Source: Roseateles depolymerans
GTDB lineage: Bacteria > Pseudomonadota > Gammaproteobacteria > Burkholderiales > Burkholderiaceae_C
Assembly: GCA_003241055.1 (NCBI GenBank)
Contig: QFOD01000016.1
Location: 1-64,000 of the forward strand
Direction of reading: 5' to 3'
DNA: 64,000 nt
In this document: in pieces, positions 24,149-36,806 of the stretch
Position numbering within the stretch: the stretch's first letter is position 1
Layout: every line of letters starts with the position of its first letter
Translations under genes and position numbers: made by a program
Notes under the pieces: generated by a model
Database searches by the model: none
Told to the model about the DNA's origin: nothing
What the model saw: only the letters and a program-made list of their open reading frames with translations

Positions 24149-24796
24149 TCAGTTGGCCCGCTTGGCTCGGGCGCGCGCCAGGGCCGCCTCGATGGTGGCC
24201 CGCTTGCGCTCAAGCTGGGTGGGGGCCGTGATCACCGAGGCGGCCGGCAGATCAGCCAGCTTGGCTTCGGCCTTGGCGATCAGGCGGGCGTCGTTTTCAA
24301 CGGTGTCTCGCTGGCGGCGAAATTGCTTGAAGCGATAGCGCTCGCGGGCCTCGTCCGCCTGAGCGGCGCTCCACGCGGCCCATCCGGTGGTGCTGGTCAC
24401 ATCGCGCATCGAGATGCAGTCCACCGGGCAGGCCGGAATGCAGAGTTCACAGCCGGTGCACTGAGGCTCGACGATCAGGTGCATGGCCTTGGGCGCGCCC
24501 ACGATGCAGTCGGCCGGGCAGGCCTTGATGCACAGTGTGCAGCCTATGCACCAGGCTTCGTCGATGACTGCGACACCCCGGGTAGCCTCGATGCCGTTCT
24601 CGGGGTTCAGCGGCAGCACCGGCCGGCCGGTGAGGGCGGCGAGTCGCGCAACCCCCTCGGTCCCGCCGGGTGGGCACTGGTTGATCTGCGCCTCGCCAGC
24701 CGCCAGGGCTTGGGCGTAGGCGCGGCAGTCCGCGTAGCCGCAGCGCGTGCATTGCGTCTGCGGCAGCGCGGCATCGAGCCGTTCGACGAGGTTCAC
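24149..24796 (-). CDS. rsxB: RnfB-like ferredoxin (electron transport complex subunit B family)
   Basis: A 215-residue iron-sulfur protein. It has the RnfB-specific 4Fe-4S domain (CTRCGYADCRAYAQALAAGEAQINQ and CPPGG) and two bacterial ferredoxin clusters, CIGCTLCIKACPADC and CTGCELCIPACPVDC. The N-terminal membrane helix found in RnfB of true Rnf complexes is missing: the protein starts right before the first cluster. The C-terminal 65 residues are helical and basic. No rnfA, C, D, G or E is near, so it probably works as a soluble electron carrier. It overlaps phaZ by four bases. Confidence 0.85.
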   Translation of the reverse strand: MNLVERLDAALPQTQCTRCGYADCRAYAQALAAGEAQINQCPPGGTEGVARLAALTGRPVLPLNPENGIEATRGVAVIDEAWCIGCTLCIKACPADCIVGAPKAMHLIVEPQCTGCELCIPACPVDCISMRDVTSTTGWAAWSAAQADEARERYRFKQFRRQRDTVENDARLIAKAEAKLADLPAASVITAPTQLERKRATIEAALARARAKRAN

Positions 24797-26118
24797 GCGG
24801 CGCGACGTGCGCGCGGCGCGCGCGGTTTGCCGACAAGCGCGGCCTTCGCGGCGGGCTTGGCGGCCGTCAGCGGGCTGGCGTCGTACCTGGCGATGAAATC
24901 GCGCACCTGCGGATAGACGTTTTCGCGCCAGCGGCGGCCCGAGAAGATGCCGTAGTGGCCGGCGCCGATCGCGTCGTAATGGATCTGGTGCGCCTTGGGA
25001 ACGCCTGCGCAGAGGTCGTGAGCGGCCTTGGTCTGGCCGGCGCCGGAAATGTCGTCCAGTTCGCCTTCCACCGTCAGCAGGGCGGTTTCTGAAATGTCCT
25101 GCGGGCGCACCAGGTGGCCGCGGACTTTCCAGGTGCCGTTGACCAGCGCGAAGTCCTGGAACACCGTCTTGATGGTGTCGAGGTAGTACTCGGCAGGCAT
25201 GTCCAGCACGGCGTTGTATTCGTCGTAGAAGCGGCGATGCGCCTCGACGCTGTCATCGTCACCGCGCACGAGATCCAGGAAGTAGTCGTAGTGCGAGTTC
25301 AGGTGGCGATCTGGGTTCATCGCGACGAAGCCGGTGTGCTGCAGGAAGCCGGGGTACACCGCGCGGCCGGCGCCCGGGAAGTTGGTGGGCACACGGTAGA
25401 TCACGTTGTTCTCGAACCAGGCGAAGCTGCGGTTCATCGCGAGGTTGTTCACCGCGGTCGGGCTGCGGCGGGCGTCGATGGGGCCGCCCATCATCGTCAT
25501 GCTGCGAGGCGTCGCCTCGCCGCGCGAGGCCATCAGCGAGATGGCCGCCAACACCGGCACGGTGGGTTGGCACACCGAGATCACATGGCAGCTGTCGGCG
25601 CCGATGTGCCGGATGAACTCCTGCACGTACTCGATGTAGTCGTCCAGATGGAAGGGGCCGACCTCCTCGGGCACCATGCGGGCATCGGTCCAGTCGGTGA
25701 TGTAGACCTTGTGATCCTTGAGCAACTGCTTGACCGTGTCGCGCAGCAGGGTGCTGTGATGCCCCGACAGCGGCGCAACCACCAGCACCGTCGGCTGGTC
25801 CTTCATCTTAGCCAGCACGGCCTGATCGTCGGTGTAGCGCTTGAAGCGCAGCAGCCGGCAGAAGGGCTTGTCCAGCGCGACCAGCTCCTGCACGGCGACA
25901 TCGACCCCATCGACCACGACGGTGCGGATATCGAACTCCGGCTTCTCGTACTCCTTGGCCAGACGGTGCATCAGGTCCAGGCCGGCCGACATCCGCTGCG
26001 AGAGCGGCGAATGGGCAAACGGCGACAGCGGATGGCTGTAGAGCTTGGCCGACGCGCTCGCAAACTCTGCGAACGGGCTGAGCAGGGCGCGCTGGGTTTC
26101 GAAGAATTGATACAGCAT
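24793..26118 (-). CDS. phaZ: intracellular polyhydroxyalkanoate depolymerase
   Basis: This enzyme mobilises stored poly(3-hydroxybutyrate) granules. The 441-residue protein begins MLYQFFETQRALLSPFAEFA. Its nucleophile is Cys183 in SVCQPTVP, the same residue number and motif as described for the Cupriavidus necator PhaZ1 enzyme, unlike the serine of extracellular depolymerases. A late His in GAGHYGIFSGRRW completes the triad. No signal peptide is present. The C-terminal 25 residues are Ala/Lys/Arg-rich. The gene starts the phaZ-rnfB-like unit and implies that this organism makes PHA granules. Confidence 0.95.
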   Translation of the reverse strand: MLYQFFETQRALLSPFAEFASASAKLYSHPLSPFAHSPLSQRMSAGLDLMHRLAKEYEKPEFDIRTVVVDGVDVAVQELVALDKPFCRLLRFKRYTDDQAVLAKMKDQPTVLVVAPLSGHHSTLLRDTVKQLLKDHKVYITDWTDARMVPEEVGPFHLDDYIEYVQEFIRHIGADSCHVISVCQPTVPVLAAISLMASRGEATPRSMTMMGGPIDARRSPTAVNNLAMNRSFAWFENNVIYRVPTNFPGAGRAVYPGFLQHTGFVAMNPDRHLNSHYDYFLDLVRGDDDSVEAHRRFYDEYNAVLDMPAEYYLDTIKTVFQDFALVNGTWKVRGHLVRPQDISETALLTVEGELDDISGAGQTKAAHDLCAGVPKAHQIHYDAIGAGHYGIFSGRRWRENVYPQVRDFIARYDASPLTAAKPAAKAALVGKPRAPRARRAA

Positions 26119-26269
26119 GGCCGGCTGGACGAAGGTTCAGATGTCTGCATGGTGCCAGAAATCGACCTCAGGATTGTGCGGCGCAGCATGACCGTGCCCG
26201 TCACCAGGCAAAGTCAAGTGCGATTTACGCCAATCCTGCGCGAAATCCGGCCCCAACGGGCAGGCCGAT

Positions 26270-27466
26270 TCAGCCCTTGATGACCGCGGCCATGGCCGCC
26301 GCGACGACCGGCAGGTTGGCCTCGTTCAACGCGGCCACGCAGATGCGGCCCGAGTCCACGCCATAGACGCCGAACTCGCTGCGCAGACGCTGCATCTGCG
26401 GGGCGTTCAGGCCGGAGTAGCTGAACATGCCCAGCTGCTCGGTCACAAAGCTCAGATCCTGCGTGACGCCCGCGGCCTTCAGTGCTGCCACCAGCGCCGA
26501 GCGCATGGCCTTGATGCGGGTGCGCATGCCGCCCAGCTCGTCCTCCCACATCGCGCGCAGCGCCGGATCGGCCAGCACCGTGGCCACCACCTGGGCGCCG
26601 TGGGTCGGCGGGTTGGAGTAGTTCGTGCGAATCATGATCTTCAGCTGCGACAGCACGCGGGTGCATTCCTCGTCGGAACCGCAGACCACGCTCAGCGCGC
26701 CGACCCGCTCGCCGTACAGCGAGAAGCTCTTGGAGAAGCTGGTGGACACGAAGAAGCTCAGGCCCGAGGCCTGGAACTGACGCACCGCCTCGCCGTCTTC
26801 CGCCAGCCCGAAACCGAAGCCCTGGTAGGCCATGTCGAGGAACGGGGTCAGCCCGCGGGCCTTGCAGGCCTCGACCACCTGGGCCCACTGCGCGGCGCTC
26901 AGGTCGTAGCCGGTCGGGTTGTGGCAGCAGGCATGCAGCACGACGACGGTTCCGGGCGCTGCCGCGTTCAGCTTGGCCAGCAAGCCTTCGAAGTTCACAC
27001 CCCGCTTGGCCGCGTCGTAGTACGGGTAGGTGTCCACGTTGAAGCCGGCCTGCGTGAAGATGGCGCGGTGGTTCTCCCAGCTCGGGTCGGAGATCAGCAC
27101 CGTGGCGCCGGCGTTCACATGCTTCAGAAAGTCCGCGCCGACCTTCAGGGCGCCGGTGCCGCCCAGGGCCTGCACCGTTGCGATCTGCTTGGACTCCGCA
27201 CCGAAGACCAGCTGCTGGACGGCCTTGTCATAGGCCGCAATGCCGTCGATGGGCAGGTAGCCGCGCGGCTTGGGGGCGGCAGCCATCTGGGCTTCGGCCT
27301 CGCGCACGCAACGCAGCAGCGGCAGCTTGCCGTTCTCGTCGTAGTAGACGCCGACGCCGAGGTTGACCTTGCCGGGACGGGTGTCGGCGTTGAACTGCTC
27401 ATTCAGGCCGAGGATGGGGTCACGGGGAGCGAGGGCGACGTCAGCGAACAGAGACGAGGTGGACAT
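26270..27466 (-). CDS. tyrB: aromatic/aspartate aminotransferase (class I)
   Basis: A PLP enzyme of the aspartate/aromatic aminotransferase group, 398 residues. Visible landmarks are FNADTRPGKVNLGVGVYYDENG, YLPIDGIAAYDKAVQ, HACCHNPTGYDLSAAQW, FLDMAYQGFGFGL, SFSKSFSLYGERVGAL with the PLP lysine, and the substrate-carboxylate arginine near YGVDSGRICVAALN. Whether aspartate or aromatic amino acids are preferred cannot be settled here; betaproteobacterial members often act on both. The start at 27466 gives the family N-terminus; a very long upstream extension of the frame is antisense to uvrB and not coding. It diverges from uvrB. Confidence 0.92.
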   Translation of the reverse strand: MSTSSLFADVALAPRDPILGLNEQFNADTRPGKVNLGVGVYYDENGKLPLLRCVREAEAQMAAAPKPRGYLPIDGIAAYDKAVQQLVFGAESKQIATVQALGGTGALKVGADFLKHVNAGATVLISDPSWENHRAIFTQAGFNVDTYPYYDAAKRGVNFEGLLAKLNAAAPGTVVVLHACCHNPTGYDLSAAQWAQVVEACKARGLTPFLDMAYQGFGFGLAEDGEAVRQFQASGLSFFVSTSFSKSFSLYGERVGALSVVCGSDEECTRVLSQLKIMIRTNYSNPPTHGAQVVATVLADPALRAMWEDELGGMRTRIKAMRSALVAALKAAGVTQDLSFVTEQLGMFSYSGLNAPQMQRLRSEFGVYGVDSGRICVAALNEANLPVVAAAMAAVIKG

Positions 27467-27577
27467 GGGATTTCCTGAAGGGACGTTGACAGCAAGGGCG
27501 GGGCCTGGGGGCCGCGCTGCGCTACCCTGACGGGTTGCGCCGCAGCGCATTGTGCCCGTGAACCCAGGGAAACCCCC

Positions 27578-29695
<2,118 letters not shown>

Positions 29696-29786
29696 CTGGG
29701 CTAGCACCTGAATTTCATGGGCGGAGGCTGGCCCCGAAAGACCCGGACGGAAATGGGGGCGGACTCGGCGTTCGGGTTGTCCCGGC

Positions 29787-29811
29787 GTAGTCGAGTAAAA
29801 TCATCGGAAAT
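29787..29811 (+). promoter_or_regulatory. candidate IscR type 1 binding site and iscR promoter
   Basis: About 100 bases before the iscR start, the stretch from GTAGTCGAGT through AAAATCATCGG to AAAT matches the E. coli IscR type 1 consensus (ATASYYGACTRWWWYAGTCRRSTAT) at 19 of 25 positions in my alignment, including both GA/TC cores. A TAAAAT -10-like box (29796-29801) lies inside it, so a bound repressor would block the promoter. This fits autoregulation by holo-IscR. Confidence 0.6.
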
Positions 29812-29906
29812 GATTCGCTCGGATATCGTCAGGGGAGCGCGGGTTAACCCGTAATTGTTTTTCCGGAATGAATGCCGGAAGCAGCCCAGTCGGAAAAGGA
29901 GTTCGT

Positions 29907-30440
29907 ATGCGCCTCACAACCAAGGGTCGGTTTGCCGTGACCGCGATGCTGGATCTCGCCCTGCGGGAGAACAGCGGGCCGGTCGCCCTGGCCGCGATCA
30001 GTCAGCGCCAGCAGATCTCGCTGTCCTACCTGGAGCAACTGTTCGGCAAGCTGCGCCGCCATGAGCTGGTGGAAAGCACCCGTGGCCCCGGCGGTGGCTA
30101 TTCGCTGGGCCGCAAGGCCGAGGACATCACGGTGGCCGACATCATCGTCGCCGTGGACGAGCCCATCGATGCCACCGGCTGCGGCGGCAAGGAAAACTGC
30201 ATGGGTGAGGACACTGGGCGCTGCATCACGCACGAACTCTGGGCCAACCTGAACGCCAAGATGATCGAGTACCTGGATTCCATCTCGTTGCGCAAGCTGG
30301 CCGACGAGCAGCTGGCCAAGGGTTTCGAGGTCGAGGCAGCGCCCGTCAAGCGCGCCATCTCCAGCCAGCCGGTGCTCAAGCCCATTCGCGTGACCGCGCC
30401 TAATTCGGTGTTCGCACTTGGCGGCGCCTTCAGCAAGTAA
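29907..30440 (+). CDS. iscR: Fe-S cluster regulator IscR
   Basis: IscR is an Rrf2-family transcription factor that senses Fe-S status with a 2Fe-2S cluster and represses the isc operon when loaded. The 177-residue protein starts MRLTTKGRFAVTAMLDLAL, with the winged helix including ISLSYLEQLFGKLRRHELVESTRGPGGGY, and has the ligand set CGGKENCMGEDTGRCITHELW (three Cys and one His). The start at 29907 is fixed by AAAGGAG at 29895-29901. It heads the isc operon and is 12 bases from iscS. Confidence 0.96.
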   Translation: MRLTTKGRFAVTAMLDLALRENSGPVALAAISQRQQISLSYLEQLFGKLRRHELVESTRGPGGGYSLGRKAEDITVADIIVAVDEPIDATGCGGKENCMGEDTGRCITHELWANLNAKMIEYLDSISLRKLADEQLAKGFEVEAAPVKRAISSQPVLKPIRVTAPNSVFALGGAFSK

Positions 30441-30452
30441 TTTGGTTTTCTC

Positions 30453-31673
30453 ATGGACATGACCCCGCATTTCCCGATCTACCTGGACTACGGCGCGACG
30501 ACGCCGGTCGACCCCCGCGTGGTGGACGCGATGATTCCCTGGCTGCGCGAGCACTTCGGCAACCCGGCATCGCGCAGCCACGCCTGGGGCTGGGAGGCGG
30601 AAGAGGCGGTCGAGAAGGCGCGCACCCAGGTGGCCGAACTGATCGGCGCCGACCCGCGCGAGATCGTCTGGACCTCGGGCGCCACCGAGTCCAACAATCT
30701 GGCGCTGAAGGGTGCTGCGCAGTTCTACAAGACCCGCGGCAAGCACCTGATCACGGTCAAGACCGAGCACAAGGCCGTGCTGGACACCATGCGCGAGCTG
30801 GAGCGCCAGGGCTTCGAGGTGACCTACCTCGATGTGCAGGAAAACGGGCTGCTGGACTTCGAGGTCTTCAAGGCGGCGATCCGCCCGGACACCATCCTCG
30901 CCTCGGTCATGTTCGTGAACAACGAGATCGGCGTGATTCAGGACGTGGTCGCCCTGGGCAACCTGTGCCGCGAGAAGGGCGTGATCTTCCACGTCGATGC
31001 GGCCCAGGCCACCGGCAAGGTGGAGATCGACCTGGCGCAGCTGCCCATCGACCTGATGAGCCTGGCCTCGCACAAGACCTACGGCCCCAAGGGCATAGGC
31101 GCGCTGTACGTGCGCCGTAAGCCGCGCGTGCGCCTGGAGGCCCAGATGCACGGCGGCGGCCACGAGCGCGGCATGCGCTCGGGCACGCTGCCCACGCACC
31201 AGATCGTCGGCATGGGCGAGGCCTTCCGCATCGCCCGCGAGGAGATGGCGACCGAGCACGCCCGCATCCGCGCGCTGCACGAGCGCCTGGTGGCCGGCCT
31301 GTCACGCATCGAGCAGACGTTCATCAATGGTGATCTGACGGCGCGCGTGCCCCACAACCTGAACATCTCGTTCAACTACGTGGAAGGCGAGTCGCTGATC
31401 ATGGGCGTGAAGGGGCTGGCCGTCTCGTCCGGCTCGGCCTGCACCTCGGCCAGCCTGGAGCCCAGCTACGTGCTGCGTGCGCTGGGTCGCTCGGACGAGC
31501 TGGCCCACAGCTCACTGCGAATGACCATCGGCCGCTTCACGACCGAGGAAGAGATCGACTACGCGATCACGGTGCTGACCGAGCGCGTCGCCAAGCTGCG
31601 CGAGCTGTCGCCGCTGTGGGACATGTTCAAGGACGGCATCGACCTGAACACCATTCAGTGGGCTGCCCACTGA
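30453..31673 (+). CDS. iscS: cysteine desulfurase IscS
   Basis: IscS takes sulfur from cysteine as a persulfide and passes it to IscU and other acceptors. The 406-residue PLP enzyme has HVDAAQATGK, the PLP lysine Lys208 in SHKTYGPKG, and the mobile catalytic Cys330 in SSGSACTSASLEPSYVL. The N-terminus reads YLDYGATTPVD, with Gly where E. coli has Ser. It ends DLNTIQWAAH, the IscU-docking tail typical of IscS. Second gene of the isc operon; 21 bases to iscU. Confidence 0.97.
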   Translation: MDMTPHFPIYLDYGATTPVDPRVVDAMIPWLREHFGNPASRSHAWGWEAEEAVEKARTQVAELIGADPREIVWTSGATESNNLALKGAAQFYKTRGKHLITVKTEHKAVLDTMRELERQGFEVTYLDVQENGLLDFEVFKAAIRPDTILASVMFVNNEIGVIQDVVALGNLCREKGVIFHVDAAQATGKVEIDLAQLPIDLMSLASHKTYGPKGIGALYVRRKPRVRLEAQMHGGGHERGMRSGTLPTHQIVGMGEAFRIAREEMATEHARIRALHERLVAGLSRIEQTFINGDLTARVPHNLNISFNYVEGESLIMGVKGLAVSSGSACTSASLEPSYVLRALGRSDELAHSSLRMTIGRFTTEEEIDYAITVLTERVAKLRELSPLWDMFKDGIDLNTIQWAAH

Positions 31674-31694
31674 CGCGAGGACAAGGAGAACAAC

Positions 31695-32081
31695 ATGGCT
31701 TATAGCGACAAGGTCGTCGACCACTACGAAAACCCCCGCAATGTCGGCAACTTCGACAAGGGTGACGAGGACGTCGGCACCGGCATGGTCGGCGCACCGG
31801 CCTGCGGCGACGTGATGAAGCTGCAGATCAAGGTGAACCCTGCCACCGGCAAGATCGAGGACGCGAAGTTCAAGACCTACGGCTGCGGCTCCGCGATCGC
31901 TTCCAGCTCGCTGGTGACCGAGTGGGTCAAGGGCAAGACGCTGGACGAGGCGCTGACCATCAAGAACACCCAGATCGCCGAAGAACTGGCACTGCCGCCG
32001 GTCAAGATCCACTGCTCCATCCTGGCCGAGGACGCCATCAAGGCCGCGGTGGACGATTACCGCGCCAAGCACGCCAGCTGA
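31695..32081 (+). CDS. iscU: Fe-S cluster scaffold IscU
   Basis: IscU is the scaffold on which 2Fe-2S and 4Fe-4S clusters are built. The 128-residue protein carries the three conserved cysteines Cys37 (GAPACGD), Cys64 (YGCGSAIASSS) and Cys107 (KIHCSIL), plus the assembly aspartate Asp39. The HscA-recognition motif LPPVK precedes Cys107. It sits between iscS and iscA, 3 bases before iscA. Confidence 0.97.
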   Translation: MAYSDKVVDHYENPRNVGNFDKGDEDVGTGMVGAPACGDVMKLQIKVNPATGKIEDAKFKTYGCGSAIASSSLVTEWVKGKTLDEALTIKNTQIAEELALPPVKIHCSILAEDAIKAAVDDYRAKHAS

Positions 32082-32084
32082 GCC

Positions 32085-32408
32085 ATGTCCGTCACCCTCA
32101 CTGAGGCCGCGGCCCGCCACGTGAAGCGCTACATCGCCAAGCGCGGCAAGGGTGTGGGCGTGCGGCTGGGCGTCAAGACCACGGGCTGCTCCGGCCTGGC
32201 CTACAAACTGGAATACGCCGACGAGGTCGCCGCCGAGGACGTCGTGTTCGAGGGGCATGAGGTGAAAATCCTCATCGATCCCAAGAGCCTCCCCTATCTC
32301 GACGGCACCGAACTGGATTTCGTCCGGGAGGGCCTCAACGAAGGTTTCAAGTTCCGCAACCCGCGCGAGAAGGATCGTTGCGGCTGCGGCGAGTCCTTCC
32401 GGGTCTGA
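32085..32408 (+). CDS. iscA: A-type Fe-S carrier IscA
   Basis: IscA carries iron or assembled clusters to target apoproteins. The 107-residue protein has the three ligand cysteines in TTGCSGLAYKLEY and RCGCGESF, and the FVREGLNEGFKFRNP region of the family. It follows iscU by three bases and precedes hscB. Confidence 0.96.
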   Translation: MSVTLTEAAARHVKRYIAKRGKGVGVRLGVKTTGCSGLAYKLEYADEVAAEDVVFEGHEVKILIDPKSLPYLDGTELDFVREGLNEGFKFRNPREKDRCGCGESFRV

Positions 32409-32470
32409 CCGACACTGCAGCCCGAACCAGCGCGGCGACAGCCGCGCTTTCCATTTCTGAAGCCCCGACG

Positions 32471-32995
32471 ATGCGCCTGACCGACAACGACTTCCAGCTC
32501 TTCGGCCTGCAAGAGCAGCAGGCCCAGGTGCGCGCCGAGATCGACGCGCGCTGGAAGGCGCTGCAGGCCGAGGTTCATCCTGACCGATTCGCTGCCGAGG
32601 GCGCGGCCGCCCAGCGCGTGGCCATGCAGTGGGCGCTGCGGGTGAACGAGGCGCACCAGCGTCTGCGCGATCCGCTGCGTCGCGCGGCCTACCTCTGCGA
32701 GCTGCGCGGTGCGCCGGTGCGCGCCGAGGACAACACCCAGATGCCGGGTGCCTTCCTGATGCAGCAGATGGAATGGCGCGAGGCGCTGGACGAGGCGCAT
32801 GACGAAGCGGCCCTGGAGGCCCTGGACGGCGAGGCGCAGGCCGCCGAGTCGACTGCGCTGGCAACTGCTGAGCGCCTGCTGGATCAACAGGGGGATGCGG
32901 CGGGTGCCGCCACCCAGGTACGGGCGCTGATGTTCATTCAGCGTTTCCGTGCCGACATCGATCGACGCCTTGCCGCGCTCGAAGACTCTCTCTAA
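32471..32995 (+). CDS. hscB: co-chaperone HscB (Hsc20)
   Basis: HscB is a J-type co-chaperone that delivers IscU to HscA and stimulates its ATPase. The 174-residue protein has an N-terminal J domain with the HPD motif in EVHPDRFAAEG and a C-terminal helical bundle (EDNTQMPGAFLMQQMEWREALDEA) that binds IscU. The start at 32471 matches the family; the upstream open frame overlaps the iscA end. It is three bases from hscA. Confidence 0.95.
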   Translation: MRLTDNDFQLFGLQEQQAQVRAEIDARWKALQAEVHPDRFAAEGAAAQRVAMQWALRVNEAHQRLRDPLRRAAYLCELRGAPVRAEDNTQMPGAFLMQQMEWREALDEAHDEAALEALDGEAQAAESTALATAERLLDQQGDAAGAATQVRALMFIQRFRADIDRRLAALEDSL

Positions 32996-32998
32996 GCC

Positions 32999-34849
<1,851 letters not shown>

Positions 34850-34864
34850 ACACCAGGAATTCCC

Positions 34865-35203
34865 ATGCCCGTCATCACCATTCTTCCGCACGCCGAGTAC
34901 TGCCCCGAAGGCAAGACCGTGACCGCGCCGGCCGGCACCTCCATCTGTGAGGCGCTGCTGGACAACCATGTCGAGATCGAGCACGCCTGTGACCAGGTGT
35001 GCGCCTGCACCACCTGCCACGTCATCGTGCGCGCTGGTGGCCGCTCGCTGTCCGAGATGGAGGAGGGCGAGGAAGACATGCTGGACCGCGCCTGGGGGCT
35101 GGAGCCCGACTCACGCCTGAGCTGCCAGGCCATCCTGGGTCAGCAGGACGTGACGATCGAGATCCCCAAATACTCGATCAACCACGCCAAAGAGAACAAG
35201 TGA
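34865..35203 (+). CDS. fdx: ISC-system 2Fe-2S ferredoxin
   Basis: Fdx supplies electrons for cluster assembly on IscU. The 112-residue protein has the adrenodoxin-type ligand pattern ACDQVCACTTCHV with a fourth cysteine in LSCQAIL, and the MLDRAWGLEPDSRL signature. It closes the isc operon; an iscX gene, which follows fdx in E. coli, is absent, and tsaD starts 10 bases later. Confidence 0.96.
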   Translation: MPVITILPHAEYCPEGKTVTAPAGTSICEALLDNHVEIEHACDQVCACTTCHVIVRAGGRSLSEMEEGEEDMLDRAWGLEPDSRLSCQAILGQQDVTIEIPKYSINHAKENK

Positions 35204-35213
35204 GGCTGCGCCC

Positions 35214-36263
35214 GTGAGTCGCACCCTGGTCCTGGGCTTCGAGTCGTCCTGCGACGAAACCGGCGTTGCGCTGATCGAGGTGGATGGCGATGCGCCGCCG
35301 CGCCTGTTGGCGCAGGCGCTGCACAGCCAGATCGCGATGCACCAGGCCTATGGCGGTGTGGTGCCTGAGCTGGCCTCGCGTGACCATGTGCGCCGCGTGC
35401 TGCCGCTGACCCGAGAGGTGCTGGCGCAATCCGGTTTGGCGCTTTCCGATGTTGACCTCATCGCCTACACGCAGGGGCCGGGTCTTGCTGGCGCACTGCT
35501 GGTAGGGGCGGGCGTCGCAGTGTCCTTGGCGGCGGCGCTCGATGTGCCGGCGCTGCCGGTGCACCACCTGGAGGGGCATCTGCTGTCGCCCTTCCTGTCC
35601 GCCGATGCGCCCGAGTTTCCTTTCGTCGCGCTGCTGGTGTCCGGTGGGCACACGCAGCTGATGCGTGTGGAGGCGGTCGGCGAGTACGAAATTCTGGGCG
35701 AGACGATAGATGACGCCGCCGGCGAAGCCTTCGACAAGAGCGCCAAACTGCTGGGGCTGCCATATCCTGGCGGCCCGCACCTCGCGCGCCTGGCCGAGTT
35801 CGGCAACCCCGAGGCCTTTGCGCTGCCGCGGCCGCTGCTTCACAGTGGCCGACCGGATTTCAGCTTTGCAGGACTCAAGACGGCGGTGCTGACCCAGGTG
35901 AAGAAGCTCGGAGATTCGCCCTGCGAGCAGACCCGGGCGGACCTTGCGGCCTCCACGCAGGCGGCGATCGTCGAGGTGCTGGTGAAGAAGTCGCTGCTGG
36001 CGCTCAAGGAGACCGGGCTCAAGCGCCTGGTGGTGGCGGGCGGTGTCGGTGCCAATGCCAAGCTGCGCGAGCAATTGAATGCTGCCTGTACCCGGCGAGG
36101 CGTCCGGGTGCACTATCCAGAGCTCGCTCTGTGCACTGACAACGGCGCCATGATCGCGATGGCGGCCGCGCTGCGGGTGCAGCACGGCCTTGCCAGGCCC
36201 AGGCGCGATGGCGGCTTCGAGGTGCGGCCGCGCTGGGACCTCGCCGAGGCCGGCCAGGCCTGA
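35214..36263 (+). CDS. tsaD: tRNA N6-threonylcarbamoyladenosine transferase subunit TsaD
   Basis: TsaD, with TsaB and TsaE, transfers the threonylcarbamoyl group to A37 of ANN-decoding tRNAs. The 349-residue protein has the ASKHA fold landmarks LGFESSCDETGVAL, the metal histidines His118 and His122 in HHLEGH, VSGGHTQLM, DDAAGEAFDKSAKLLGLPYPGG and VAGGVGANAKLREQL with CTDNGAMIA. The start codon is GTG at 35214, 10 bases after fdx, so it may share the end of the isc transcript. Confidence 0.96.
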   Translation: MSRTLVLGFESSCDETGVALIEVDGDAPPRLLAQALHSQIAMHQAYGGVVPELASRDHVRRVLPLTREVLAQSGLALSDVDLIAYTQGPGLAGALLVGAGVAVSLAAALDVPALPVHHLEGHLLSPFLSADAPEFPFVALLVSGGHTQLMRVEAVGEYEILGETIDDAAGEAFDKSAKLLGLPYPGGPHLARLAEFGNPEAFALPRPLLHSGRPDFSFAGLKTAVLTQVKKLGDSPCEQTRADLAASTQAAIVEVLVKKSLLALKETGLKRLVVAGGVGANAKLREQLNAACTRRGVRVHYPELALCTDNGAMIAMAAALRVQHGLARPRRDGGFEVRPRWDLAEAGQA

Positions 36264-36284
36264 TCTGCGCTCCCGGTTGCGGGC

Positions 36285-36716
36285 TTAGTTCACCGTCAGC
36301 TGGCTCGCAGTCGTGGCGCCGCGCTTGGCCAGCTTCAGGGTCAGCACCCCGTGCTCCAGCGACGCGCTGGAATCGGTCTGGCTGATTTCCTGCGGCAGCG
36401 TGAAGGTCCGGGAGAAGCGGCTCACCGAGCGTTCGCGGTAGATGATGCGTTCGCCATCCTTCTTCTCATCCTCCTTGCGCTGCTCGGCATCGATGCTGAC
36501 GCGGCGCCCGTCGATGTTGACCTTGACCGCCTCCTTGGTGACGCCGGGCATGTCGAGCTTCACGGTGTAGGCGTTTTCAGTTTCGCTGACATCCAGTGCC
36601 GGGCTGCGCAGCGTGGCGCCGGCGTCGCGCTGTTCGCCAAAAAGCCCGTCGTCGAAGAAGCGGTCGAGGGAGCGGGACAGTTCGGACAGATTGCGGTTCA
36701 CGGGAACGAGGAACAT
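36285..36716 (-). CDS. Hsp20/alpha-crystallin small heat shock protein
   Basis: A 143-residue ATP-independent holdase that keeps unfolding proteins soluble. It has the N-terminal LSRSLDRFFDDGLFG, the alpha-crystallin domain from about 45 to 135 (PALDVSETENAYTVKLDMPGVTKEAVKVNIDGRRVSIDAE ... SRFSRTFTLPQEI) and the ELEHGVLTLKLAK-type strand (here LEHGVLTLKLAKR). The classical C-terminal I-x-I tail is not clear; the protein ends ASQLTVN. A good sigma32-like promoter lies upstream, and CTCTCCTG (36722-36729) is its ribosome binding site in reverse. It converges on tsaD. Confidence 0.92.
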   Translation of the reverse strand: MFLVPVNRNLSELSRSLDRFFDDGLFGEQRDAGATLRSPALDVSETENAYTVKLDMPGVTKEAVKVNIDGRRVSIDAEQRKEDEKKDGERIIYRERSVSRFSRTFTLPQEISQTDSSASLEHGVLTLKLAKRGATTASQLTVN

Positions 36717-36776
36717 GAGGTCTCTCCTGAAGGGTGTTGCTGCTCTGCGGTGTCGGGAACAGCCTCCGATGGAGCC

Positions 36777-36806
36777 AAACTAGGAGCGCATTTCGCGGCT
36801 TCAAGG
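36777..36806 (-). promoter_or_regulatory. sigma32 (heat shock) promoter of hsp20
   Basis: On the minus strand CCTTGAAG (36807-36800) and CCTAGTTT (36784-36777) are separated by 15 bases. This resembles the sigma32 consensus CTTGAA ... CCCCATnT, with a full match in the -35 box and a partial match in the -10. Transcription would give a leader of about 50 bases. Confidence 0.55.

Noticed and set aside
27467..27577. LexA box upstream of uvrB
   Set aside because: No CTGT-n8-ACAG-like or other SOS palindrome is visible; a TTGACA at about 27485 has no partner -10.
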